A stretch of 64,000 nt of DNA from the NCBI RefSeq assembly GCF_007992455.1, contig NZ_BKAH01000003.1, positions 62,001 through 126,000 on the forward strand, in the 5' to 3' direction. Shown here piece after piece: positions 47,752 through 55,453 of the stretch; position 1 is the stretch's first letter; every line of letters starts with the position of its first letter. This DNA is from Microbacterium saccharophilum. Lineage in GTDB: Bacteria; Actinomycetota; Actinomycetes; Actinomycetales; Microbacteriaceae. Under the pieces are notes generated by a model, which was not told the origin of the DNA, did not search any database, and was given only the letters and a program-made list of their open reading frames with translations. A program made the position numbers and the translations under genes.

Positions 47752-49158
47752 GTGGATATCCTCGCCGCCGGAGGCGCCATCGTCATCGTCGCCATCGCCG
47801 CCATCGTGGTGGTGGTCCTGCTCATCTTCACGCTGATCATGGTGCGCGCCTGGTACAAGGTCGCCAAGGCCGACCAGGCCCTCGTGGTCGTCGGAAAGAC
47901 GCAGAAGGGCATCGGCGGGGAATCGTCCCGGATCTCGATCATCACCGGGGGCGGGGCGCTCGTGAACCCCCTCACCCAGCGCGCCGAGATGATCTCGCTG
48001 CGTGCCCGGCAGATCAAGATGGAGCCGACCGCGCAGGCATCCAACGGTGTCACCGTCAACGTCAGCGGTGTCGCGCTGGTGAAGATCGGCTCGGACCCCG
48101 AGTTCGTGCGCCGAGCCGCCGAGCGGTTCCTCTCCCAGGACGGCGCGATCGAGCAGTTCACCACCGAGCAGCTCGAGGGTGCGCTGCGCGGCGTCGTGGC
48201 GACGCTGACCGTGGAGCAGCTCATGAAGGACCGGCAGAAGCTGTCGGACCAGATCGCCGAGGGCATCAAGGGCGACCTGCTCGCTCAGGGCCTCATTCTC
48301 GACTCGTTCCAGATCCAGGGGATCACCGACAAGAACGGCTACATCGACGCGCTGGGTGCCACCGAGGTCGAGCGCGTGCGCCGCGAGGCCGACGTGGCCC
48401 GCATCAACGCGGCGCGCGAGGTGCGGGCGCGCCAGATCGCGACCGACGAGGCGAACCTCATCGAGCAGACCGCGTTCGACAAGAACTCCGCGGCCGCCTC
48501 CGCGGAGGTCGGCAGGGCGCGCGCCGAGGCCGAGCAGGCCGAAGCCCTCGCCCGCGCCGAGCGCGAGCAGGCGGTGCTTCTGCAGCAGGCCGAGAACAAG
48601 CAGGCGCAGCTGGATGCCGACATCAAGAAGGTGGCCGACGCCGACCTGTACCAGCGTCAGCGCGGGGCCGACGCCGAGGCGTACGCCGAGGTGAAGGCGG
48701 CCGAGGCGCGCGCTCAGATCGCGGCCCAGGAGGCGGAGGCCACGCGCCTGCGCGCTCAGGCCGAGGCCGACGCCGTCCGCCTCGGCGGTGAGGCGCGTGC
48801 GGAGGCCATCACGGCCGAGGCGGAGGCGCTCTCCAAGAACCAGGAGGCCCTACTGGCCCAGCGCGCGCTGGAGGCGCTCGTGCCGATGATGACCGAGTTC
48901 GCCCGCGGCTTCGACAAGGTCGGCTCCATCACGGTCCTCGGCGGCCAGGGTGCCTCGTCGCACATCGCCGCCGAATCGGCGTCGGGCATGCGCGCCACCT
49001 TCGACGCGGTCGAAGCGGCCACCGGCATCGACCTTCGCGCCGTCATCCAGGGCCAGGTCACCGGACGCGGCGTCGCCGAGGGGCTGCGTCAGCGCGGGGC
49101 GGCCGGCGGTCCGGCTCCGGCCGACGCCGACGCCCACGCCGAGGACGCGTCCGTCTGA
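47752..49158 (+). CDS. Flotillin-like SPFH protein
   Basis: A 468-residue membrane scaffold protein. The N-terminal hydrophobic segment (AIVIVAIAAIVVVVLLIFTLIM) anchors it. The SPFH (band 7) domain spans about residues 35-210, with QALVVVGKTQKGIGGESSRI near its start and TDKNGYIDALGATEVERV at its end. A long Ala/Glu-rich coiled coil follows (about 210-390), typical of flotillins, then a small C-terminal domain. Flotillins organise functional membrane microdomains. The GTG start has AAAGGAG four bases upstream. Confidence 0.93.
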   Translation: MDILAAGGAIVIVAIAAIVVVVLLIFTLIMVRAWYKVAKADQALVVVGKTQKGIGGESSRISIITGGGALVNPLTQRAEMISLRARQIKMEPTAQASNGVTVNVSGVALVKIGSDPEFVRRAAERFLSQDGAIEQFTTEQLEGALRGVVATLTVEQLMKDRQKLSDQIAEGIKGDLLAQGLILDSFQIQGITDKNGYIDALGATEVERVRREADVARINAAREVRARQIATDEANLIEQTAFDKNSAAASAEVGRARAEAEQAEALARAEREQAVLLQQAENKQAQLDADIKKVADADLYQRQRGADAEAYAEVKAAEARAQIAAQEAEATRLRAQAEADAVRLGGEARAEAITAEAEALSKNQEALLAQRALEALVPMMTEFARGFDKVGSITVLGGQGASSHIAAESASGMRATFDAVEAATGIDLRAVIQGQVTGRGVAEGLRQRGAAGGPAPADADAHAEDASV

Positions 49159-49222
49159 CCCGGGCGCGTGCCGCGAGACCACGCGCCCGGTCCCGCCGGC
49201 CGTCCCGGCGGGACCGGGCGCC

Positions 49223-50086
49223 TCAGCGCGAGCCGTAGCCGCACCAGTGGGCGACCCAGCTGAGGATGCGCCCGCGCAGCTCGGGATCCGCGACGAGGTC
49301 GAACCGGCCGGCCACTCCGTCCACCTCGACCAGAAGACCGAACACGGTTCCGCGCTTGTCCTCCTGGACGGCGTGCGAGTCGCAGCGCGCGGGGATGAGC
49401 GGCAGCGACGCAGCGGCGCCGGATCGCCCCATGCCGGTCAGATCGATGCCCAGCGGATAGGAGCCGGCGGCCGGGTCGTAACCCTCGAAGGTCAGCAGGT
49501 TCGTCTCGCGAATGCCCACGACGACCAGGTCGTGCGCCTCCGACACGGGGCTGATCGCGAGTTCGAGGCTCGCGGGGGCACCGGCCTCCGACGGGGTGAA
49601 CCCTGCGAACCCGATGGCTGCCGTCTGGCGGGCTCGCTGCTCGACGCACTCTCGCTCGTGCAGGGCCGCCAGGAAGGGGAAGACCTCTTCGACGGGAGCG
49701 ACCGCGGTGCCCGCCCGCCCATCCATCTCGTACTCCAGCGACACGACCGCCGTGGCCTCGCCCCCTGCCGCGCACTGGACCGGCGCCAACTGGACCCGCA
49801 CATTGACCTCGGCGCCGGGCGCGAGAGTGGAGCGCCGCTGCACCACGCGCGTGGCAGGACCCGTCCAGCGCGGGTCGGAGACCGATACCGCACCGACCGT
49901 GACGACGGCGTCGGAACCGTTGCTCACGCGCACCTGAGCCTGGCGCTCAGCGACATCCGAGCGCTGCTGGGTCAGGGACACGGTGACGCCTGCGGGCAAA
50001 GCGTCGGGGTCAGGTTCGGTCGGGGCTGCGCATCCGGCCAGCACGAGCACGGCCGCTGCCGCCGCTGCCGCGCGCCACGCTCTCAT
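49223..50086 (-). CDS. Putative lipoprotein
   Basis: A 287-residue exported protein. The signal sequence ends in a lipobox (VLVLAGC, Cys19), so the mature protein should be lipidated. The body has two beta-rich parts: VTVSLTQQRSDVAERQAQVRV to LAPVQCAAGGEATAVV, and a second half with LEYEMDGRAGTAVAP and LTFEGYDPAAGSYPLGIDL. Several Cys (QCAAG, RECVEQ, RCDSH, WCGYG) may form disulfides. I do not recognise a named family. It begins 14 bases after the OSBS/NSAR stop in the same direction, so it may be part of that operon. Confidence 0.82.
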   Translation of the reverse strand: MRAWRAAAAAAAVLVLAGCAAPTEPDPDALPAGVTVSLTQQRSDVAERQAQVRVSNGSDAVVTVGAVSVSDPRWTGPATRVVQRRSTLAPGAEVNVRVQLAPVQCAAGGEATAVVSLEYEMDGRAGTAVAPVEEVFPFLAALHERECVEQRARQTAAIGFAGFTPSEAGAPASLELAISPVSEAHDLVVVGIRETNLLTFEGYDPAAGSYPLGIDLTGMGRSGAAASLPLIPARCDSHAVQEDKRGTVFGLLVEVDGVAGRFDLVADPELRGRILSWVAHWCGYGSR

Positions 50087-50100
50087 CGCTCCGACCCGGG

Positions 50101-51234
50101 TCACCGACGCAGTTCGACCCGTTCGACGGTGACGTCGTCGAGGGCGACCGGGTCGATCTGGACGCCCAGGCCCGCTCCATCCGGCACCCGGACGTGACCC
50201 TCCTCCAGCGTGATCGGCTCGGTCACGATGTCCCGCGTGAAGAACCGGCTCGACGCCGAGACGTCTCCGGGCAGCGTGAAGCCGGGGAGTGCTGCCAGCG
50301 CCGCGTTGGCGGCGCGACCGATTCCGGTCTCGAGCATGCCGCCGCACCACACCGGGATGCCGGCGCCGTGGCACAGGTCGTGGATCGCCACCGCCTCGAG
50401 GTAGCCGCCCACCCGGCCGGCCTTGATGTTGATGACCGATGCCGCCCCCAGCGCCAGCGCGTCGGCGGCGGTCTTGCGCGACGTGATCGATTCGTCGAGG
50501 CAGACCGGAGTGCGCAGGTGGGCTGCCAACGCCGCATGGTCGACGAGATCATCCTCTTGCAGGGGCTGCTCGATCAGCAGCAGATCGAAGCGATCGAGTT
50601 CGGCGAGGGTGTCGGCATCGGCCAGGGTGTACGCCGAGTTCGCGTCGACCTGGAGGGTGATGTCCCCGAACGCGTCGCGCACCGCGGCGGTGTCGCCGAT
50701 GTCGCGGCCGGGTTTGATCTTGATCTTGATGCGCACGTAACCCTCGTCGAGGTAGCCGCCCACCGCGTCGACCAGCGCTGCCGGATCGCGCTGGATGCCC
50801 ACGCTCACACCCGACGGGATGCGGTCGCGCACCGCTCCCAGATATTCGCCGAGCGGCCGGCCCTCCGCGCGCAGCGCAGCATCCAGCACCGCCAGCTCGA
50901 GCCCTGCTTTGACCATGCGGTGACCGACGAAGGGTTCCAGCGTTGCGGCGACGTCCTCCGCGGCGACGGTCTGCCGATCCAGCAACGCGGGGATCAGGAA
51001 GCGCTGGGCGACATCCCATGCGCCGTAGGTGTACTCGCTCGAGTACAGCGGTGACTGCTGCGTGACGATCTCACCCCAGCCCTCGCCCTCGGCGGTCAGG
51101 GCTCGCACCACGATCACCTCGCGGACGGTCTCGGTGCCGAACGAGGTGGTGAACGGGGAGACGAGCGGCAGGTGCAGGACCCGCAGCTCGAATCCTTCGA
51201 GTGCGACGGGGGCGACCGGACGGGCGATGGGCAT
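50101..51234 (-). CDS. menC: o-Succinylbenzoate synthase / N-succinylamino acid racemase
   Basis: Enolase-superfamily enzyme of 377 residues, OSBS/NSAR family. The barrel ligands are clear: KxK in VRIKIKIKPG (about residue 170), Asp in LQVDANSAYT, Glu in LLIEQPLQED, Asp in CLDESITS, and the second catalytic Lys in VINIKAGRVGG. The cap loop near the N-terminus reads SPFTTSFGTETVREV. The enzyme may make o-succinylbenzoate for menaquinone, or racemise N-succinyl amino acids. No other men gene is nearby. A GNAT gene upstream in the same operon favours the amino-acid role, so the gene symbol is provisional. Confidence 0.9.
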   Translation of the reverse strand: MPIARPVAPVALEGFELRVLHLPLVSPFTTSFGTETVREVIVVRALTAEGEGWGEIVTQQSPLYSSEYTYGAWDVAQRFLIPALLDRQTVAAEDVAATLEPFVGHRMVKAGLELAVLDAALRAEGRPLGEYLGAVRDRIPSGVSVGIQRDPAALVDAVGGYLDEGYVRIKIKIKPGRDIGDTAAVRDAFGDITLQVDANSAYTLADADTLAELDRFDLLLIEQPLQEDDLVDHAALAAHLRTPVCLDESITSRKTAADALALGAASVINIKAGRVGGYLEAVAIHDLCHGAGIPVWCGGMLETGIGRAANAALAALPGFTLPGDVSASSRFFTRDIVTEPITLEEGHVRVPDGAGLGVQIDPVALDDVTVERVELRR

Positions 51235-51275
51235 GGGCCCAGGTTACGCGGGCTCCGAGGACGCGGAACCCGCGC

Positions 51276-51653
51276 TCACAGCGTGTACGGATCGGGGTCA
51301 CCCGGGCGCGCTGCGCGCAGCCGGCCGGGGATGGGCCACGGCAGCTCGAGCAGCTGCAGCGGGGCTCCCGCATCCCCGAAGTCCTCGAGCTTGACGCGGA
51401 TGCGGGCCGGGGTGACCTCGACGATCCGAACGCGCAACGGCCGGTCCGGCCCGTCGTCCAGCATCCACGGGTCGGCGAGGAACGCCAGCCCCCGTTCCTC
51501 GAGCGCCTCCTCCGCCTCGAGCCAGCCGACCGACGTCGCGACGACCCGGCCGAGGATGTCCACAGCGGTCCATCGGTCGCCCTCCGGACGGATCCAGCCG
51601 ACCAGCTCGCCGTCGTCTCGGCGGTGCTCGATCCCCGGCTCAGGGATCGTCAC
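51276..51653 (-). CDS. Hypothetical protein in the OSBS/NSAR operon
   Basis: A 125-residue protein that I do not recognise. It is acidic and beta-rich, for example ELVGWIRPEGDRWTAVDILG, GRVVATSVGWLEAEEALEE, and RVRIVEVTPARIRVKLEDFG. There is no signal peptide or membrane segment. It lies between the GNAT and OSBS/NSAR genes, all in one direction with short gaps (66 and 41 bases), so a functional link is plausible. A GTG start at 51653 is used. Confidence 0.8.
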   Translation of the reverse strand: MTIPEPGIEHRRDDGELVGWIRPEGDRWTAVDILGRVVATSVGWLEAEEALEERGLAFLADPWMLDDGPDRPLRVRIVEVTPARIRVKLEDFGDAGAPLQLLELPWPIPGRLRAARPGDPDPYTL

Positions 51654-51719
51654 GGGCAGACCTTTGGGCGAAGGCTCCGGCCTGCGCGGGCCCGGCGGCG
51701 GGCGGGATGCTCGAGCACG

Positions 51720-52430
51720 CTATCCACGCACGAAGAGGTAACCGCGCCCATCGAATCCGCCGACGGCGAACCCGTCGGCGAACAGTCCCAGGAACGCATC
51801 GCGCACGCGGTATCGCCAATCGGCGGCGTCCGCGGGCGCCTCGCGCCGCATCCTCTCGATGTCGGCGGGAACCTCCACGGTCGTGACGATGTCCTCCTCG
51901 TGCGGCGCCGAGGCCGGAGCGGCCAGGGCCCAGGACACGAAGAGGCGGTCCGATTCGTCCCCGCGGTTGACCGCGTCGTCCATGTCGCCGTAGTGGTCGA
52001 CGAGATACTCGATGACCCGCGCGCCCAGCAGCGCCAGATTGAAGTGCGCGTTGCGCGCGACCAGCGGATCGAAGGTCCACGTGATGCGGCCGACGGAACG
52101 GGCGAACGCCCACTCGCGCTGGTGCTGCTTCAGCACGCGTCCCAGGCCCCTCCCCTGGTACTCGGGCAGGACGCCGGTGATATGGGAGTGCATCGAACGC
52201 TCGGCCGGTGGAGCGAAGAACGCCGCTGATGCGCCGATCATGCGCTCCCCGTCGTAGAGGCCGACGACGTAGTTGCCGGAGTGGGCCAGAGCGCGAAGCA
52301 GGTTCGCGGGCATTCCGCCGTCGTCGCCGCCCCAGACGTCGGACAGCACCTGCGAAGCCGCTGCAGCCTGCTCGACCGTGGCCAGGGGGAGGATCCGGAT
52401 CTCGTCCGCGAGGTCGCCGAGCGCGCTCAT
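51720..52430 (-). CDS. GNAT acyltransferase (COG3375-like) linked to OSBS/NSAR
   Basis: A 236-residue GNAT protein, longer than usual. Key segments are VEQAAAASQVLSDVWGGDDG, MIGASAAFFAPP, the acetyl-CoA-binding GVLPEYQGRGLGRVLKQHQREWA (RGLGR) and ITWTFDPLVARNAHFNLALLGA, a block typical of the COG3375 group. In Geobacillus a GNAT of this kind N-succinylates D-amino acids, and the NSAR enzyme racemises them. The same logic would fit here. The ATG at 52430 follows TAGCGT by six bases, so it heads a leaderless operon. Confidence 0.88.
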   Translation of the reverse strand: MSALGDLADEIRILPLATVEQAAAASQVLSDVWGGDDGGMPANLLRALAHSGNYVVGLYDGERMIGASAAFFAPPAERSMHSHITGVLPEYQGRGLGRVLKQHQREWAFARSVGRITWTFDPLVARNAHFNLALLGARVIEYLVDHYGDMDDAVNRGDESDRLFVSWALAAPASAPHEEDIVTTVEVPADIERMRREAPADAADWRYRVRDAFLGLFADGFAVGGFDGRGYLFVRG

Positions 52431-52436
52431 GAGGCC

Positions 52437-52442
52437 ACGCTA
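52437..52442 (-). promoter_or_regulatory. -10 box, leaderless promoter of the GNAT-OSBS operon
   Basis: TAGCGT on the minus strand, then GGCCTC and the ATG. Six-base spacing. Confidence 0.55.
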
Positions 52443-52499
52443 CCGTGTCCGTTTCCGCCGGATCGGCGATCTCGGCGCTCCGGCCCGGCCCGCGTCCGA

Positions 52500-54080
52500 T
52501 CAGCCGACGCGAGACAGCTGCACGCGAGCGAGCGAGGAGTCGGCGTCTGACGTCAGGGAGAGTCCCGCCTCCGGCACGAACACGAGGGACGTGAGCGAGG
52601 AGGCTCCGTCACCCACGAAGAGCTCGAGGGTGAGTCCATCGACGATCACCTCGACCGTCGCCGTATCGTCCTGCCAGGGGATCGGGGTCGACCGCGGGTC
52701 CCGGTAGGGGTCGGGCAGCGCGGCGGCGGCCGCATCGCGCGACCGGTCCACCGTGACCGTGCCCTCGCGGCCGTCTATCCGCACGTCCACCTCACCGCCG
52801 TTCCCGCCGATGGTCAGCGTGATCGCGGCCTCGGCCATCCGGTGGCGCTCGAGGTCGAGCCGCACGCGGTGGGTGCGGGCGGCGTCCGCCAGCGGCACCG
52901 CCGTGCCGCTGGTCAGGGTGAGGTCGCGCTCCTCGCTCTGAACCGCGAGGTGATCGTCGACGGCGGCGATGGGCACCGCGCGCAGGCGCAGTCCGCCGTC
53001 GTCATCGACCAGGGTGAGCCCACGTACCAGCGACTGCGCCCCGCCCTGCCAGGCCTCGGTGGGCAGCTCGCGGGCATAGCCCCAGTTGTTCACCCAGCCG
53101 AGCGCGTATCTGGTCGTCGCGGCGGCTTCCTCATCGGTCGCCGGCCAGGTGACCGCGGCGTAGAAATCCGATCCGTCATCGAGCCAGCGCGGCTCGTCCT
53201 GCGCGGGAACGAACTGGGTTCCGTCCCACTGGCCCGTCCAGTAGGCGTAGCCGGTGGTGCGGTCGTAGGCAGCGCCGTTCGCACTGACTCCCAGTACCCA
53301 CGTCGAACGGTCCGGGTCGGATTCGACCGCCATCGAGAACAGGTCAGGGCATTCGAGCAGGCCGAGATCGTCCCGGATGAAGCCGGAGGTGTAGGTCCAC
53401 GAGATCAGGTCGGGCGACACGTAGAAGCCCACCTTGTCCCCCTCGGCGAGCGCCATCACCCACTGCCGGCCGTCCCACACCACCTTCGGATCCCGGAAGT
53501 CGTCGACCCCCGGATTGTCCAGGACGGGGTTGCCGTCGTACGGGGTGAAGGTGAAGCCGCCGTCGGTGGAGAAGAAGAGCGACTGCCGCTGGACTCCGGC
53601 ATCCTGCTGGGTCACCAGCGCGACCAAGGCGCCCGCGCCGAACCCGGCGGTGTCGCGCTCATCGACCACGACGCTGCCGCTCTGGATGTCTCCCAGCCCG
53701 TTGCGGTACTTCTCGATGGCGATGCCGTGGTCGGTCCACTCCACCAGGTCGGGCGAGCTCACGTGGTACCACGCGGTGCCGTTGCCCTCCGGATAGTCGG
53801 CGTTGTACAGGTAGTAGGCGTGCCAGAGTCCGTCGGCGAACACGGGTCGCTGCGGGTCGTTCATCCAATGCCGTTCCGGGGTGATGTGCAGCGCCGGGCG
53901 GTACGGGTCGGATGCGGGCGGGCTCGGCGTCGCCGTCGCGGAGGGCGTGGGAGCGGATTCGGTGGGTGAACGCTGCACGGTCACGATGATGACCACCGCG
54001 GCGATCAGGGCTATCGCCGCCGCGATCACCCACAGCAGCGTCCTGCGCGGGTGACCTTCCTTCGTCCGCCCGGCCCTCAC
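52500..54080 (-). CDS. Membrane-anchored GH32 fructan hydrolase
   Basis: A 526-residue glycoside hydrolase family 32 enzyme (levanase/inulinase/invertase group). An N-terminal cytoplasmic stub and one hydrophobic segment (LLWVIAAAIALIAAVVIIVTV) anchor it, followed by a Ser/Thr/Pro linker. Catalytic motifs: nucleophile Asp in HWMNDPQ (about residue 75; the usual NDPNG is NDPQR here), the transition-state stabiliser RDP in DDFRDPKVV (about 194) and the acid/base Glu in LLECPDLF (about 240). The C-terminal beta-sandwich follows. The GTG at 54080 overlaps the stop of the LPXTG gene (GTGA), so both are co-translated. Likely releases fructose from levan made by the GH68 enzyme. Confidence 0.92.
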   Translation of the reverse strand: MRAGRTKEGHPRRTLLWVIAAAIALIAAVVIIVTVQRSPTESAPTPSATATPSPPASDPYRPALHITPERHWMNDPQRPVFADGLWHAYYLYNADYPEGNGTAWYHVSSPDLVEWTDHGIAIEKYRNGLGDIQSGSVVVDERDTAGFGAGALVALVTQQDAGVQRQSLFFSTDGGFTFTPYDGNPVLDNPGVDDFRDPKVVWDGRQWVMALAEGDKVGFYVSPDLISWTYTSGFIRDDLGLLECPDLFSMAVESDPDRSTWVLGVSANGAAYDRTTGYAYWTGQWDGTQFVPAQDEPRWLDDGSDFYAAVTWPATDEEAAATTRYALGWVNNWGYARELPTEAWQGGAQSLVRGLTLVDDDGGLRLRAVPIAAVDDHLAVQSEERDLTLTSGTAVPLADAARTHRVRLDLERHRMAEAAITLTIGGNGGEVDVRIDGREGTVTVDRSRDAAAAALPDPYRDPRSTPIPWQDDTATVEVIVDGLTLELFVGDGASSLTSLVFVPEAGLSLTSDADSSLARVQLSRVG

Positions 54081-55186
54081 GACTCCGATCCTGGCATGTG
54101 CCCTGCGGCGTCCTTGCGGTTCAGCCGGTGGCGACGCCACGCCGCCGCGCCGACCGCACCGGCTCCGGCGGCAACCAGCGCGCCGGCGACCAGGGCGACC
54201 GTGGGATCGAACTGACCACCCGTGGACGGCAGCGGCCGGCCGCCACCGCCCGCCGGGCGTCCCGGCACCGTGGCGGTGGGTGTCGCCGTCGGAGTGTCGG
54301 TCGGCGTTGCCGTGGGGGTCGGGGTGGGGGTGGGAGTCGGGGTGGGGGTCGGGCCGGCGGGCGCGACGAGCGAGTCCGTGGCGACGACCAGCGTCGTGTC
54401 CAGCTGACCGTCGAGGGTGTCCGCCACGGCGATGGTCACCGTTGCCGCCTCGCCGGGCGTGACCTCGGCCGTGCACGTCAGTGGCACAGTGAAGCCGTTG
54501 AACTCGGTGTCGTAGGTCTGGGTGGGGTTCAGACCGTCGAAGTTGGCGCGGAACAGGTCCGCACTGGCCTGCGCGTTCACCGTGGCCACGCCCACCGGCG
54601 CACCGCCGGGAAGAACCGAGCAGAGCTCGCCGTCCACCCAGATGGCTACGGCGTCGGTGTACTCGCGCGCGGCCCAGCCGGCGTACTCCTCGCTGCCCAG
54701 CCGATACGTGAGCGACAGCGGCGACGCCTCGGGGACCACCTCGAGGGTGACCACGGCGGCGTCGTATGTCGTCGTGTCGAACAGATCCGTGAGCGCCGCG
54801 TCACCCGGACCGCCGAAATCTCCGGTGGTCGTCAAGGATGTGTTCGGGCCCAGCAGCGCGGAGATGCTGAAGTCGAGGTCCTCCTCCGAGTCCGGGTCGG
54901 CCGCCACGAGCGAGCCGCTGCTCACAGCCAGTCCGGACTCCGGTCCCGTGCCGAAGTCGACTCCGTCGAACGACGCGATCTGGACGTCGTCTCCGACGGC
55001 GGATGCGGACTGCAGGGCGACGTGATCGCCGACGATCCCGGCGGCCAGATCGGCGATCGCGGCACCGCGCAGCGAGAGGGTGCTGCCGGCGGCGTAGGCG
55101 GGGACCGCCGAGAAGAGCAGCGCGGCCGCGCTCGTTCCCAGTGCGATCACCGCGATCCGTGTGGACCGGTGCGAGCGGTTGTCCAT
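54077..55186 (-). CDS. LPXTG cell-wall protein with choice-of-anchor L domain
   Basis: A 369-residue surface protein. Signal peptide (IAVIALGTSAAALLFSAVPAYA), then a choice-of-anchor L domain (about residues 45-270) with DVQIASFDGVDFGTGPESGL and ISALLGPNTSLTTTGDFGGPG, ending in a Pro-Thr repeat linker. The sorting signal is LPSTGGQ, then a hydrophobic segment and the basic tail RRHRLNRKD, as required for sortase. The ATG at 55186 has AGGAG four bases upstream. It is translationally coupled to the GH32 gene and divergent from the levansucrase, so a role in holding or binding fructan at the cell wall is plausible. Its ligand is unknown. Confidence 0.88.
   Translation of the reverse strand: MDNRSHRSTRIAVIALGTSAAALLFSAVPAYAAGSTLSLRGAAIADLAAGIVGDHVALQSASAVGDDVQIASFDGVDFGTGPESGLAVSSGSLVAADPDSEEDLDFSISALLGPNTSLTTTGDFGGPGDAALTDLFDTTTYDAAVVTLEVVPEASPLSLTYRLGSEEYAGWAAREYTDAVAIWVDGELCSVLPGGAPVGVATVNAQASADLFRANFDGLNPTQTYDTEFNGFTVPLTCTAEVTPGEAATVTIAVADTLDGQLDTTLVVATDSLVAPAGPTPTPTPTPTPTPTATPTDTPTATPTATVPGRPAGGGGRPLPSTGGQFDPTVALVAGALVAAGAGAVGAAAWRRHRLNRKDAAGHMPGSES
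54312..54353 (-). repeat. Pro-Thr codon repeat in the LPXTG protein linker
   Basis: A run of GGGGTSGGGGT-like units on the + strand encodes alternating Pro-Thr (seven or so PT pairs), then PTATPTDT-type units up to about 54290. It is a wall-spanning linker, likely to vary in length between strains. Confidence 0.8.
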
Positions 55187-55294
55187 GATTCTCCTGTGGT
55201 TCGTGCGTGTCACCGGAGCGCACCCGATCGGGGCACCGTGCGGTGTTCGTCGCAGATTGAGGAGAGAGCCGGACCACGAGACGAATCTCCGCAC

Positions 55295-55300
55295 ACGGTA
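55295..55300 (-). promoter_or_regulatory. -10 box of the LPXTG-GH32 operon
   Basis: TACCGT on the minus strand with a weak -35 (GTGCCG) 17 bases upstream. The shared palindrome at 55333 lies ten bases beyond that -35. Confidence 0.45.
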
Positions 55301-55332
55301 GCGCGGTCGTCCACCGCCGGCACCCCCCGCAC

Positions 55333-55348
55333 ATGAGAGTTTTCTCAT
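55333..55348. promoter_or_regulatory. Operator-like palindrome ATGAGA-N4-TCTCAT
   Basis: Perfect 6-4-6 inverted repeat between the divergent LPXTG-GH32 and levansucrase promoters. It is identical in its arms to the core of the 24-base palindrome before the amylase-pullulanase (8130-8145). I found no other copy by eye in the window. Confidence 0.65.
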
Positions 55349-55365
55349 CCGCGCTCGATCCGCCC

Positions 55366-55394
55366 TTGACCCTTGCACGGCCGCCGCGTAGCGT
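55366..55394 (+). promoter_or_regulatory. Promoter of the levansucrase gene
   Basis: -35 TTGACC (55366-55371), 17-base spacer, -10 TAGCGT (55389-55394). The palindrome ends 17 bases upstream of the -35. The leader to the GTG is about 52 bases. Confidence 0.65.
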
Positions 55395-55453
55395 TTGCGC
55401 CCAGAGAGCACGCCACGTCTCGCGAATCGTCGCCACCGACGAAAGCAGAGATC

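Noticed and set aside
54304..54360. Repeat tract as a CRISPR or tandem-repeat array
   Set aside because: It is coding Pro-Thr repeat inside an LPXTG protein, with no spacers.
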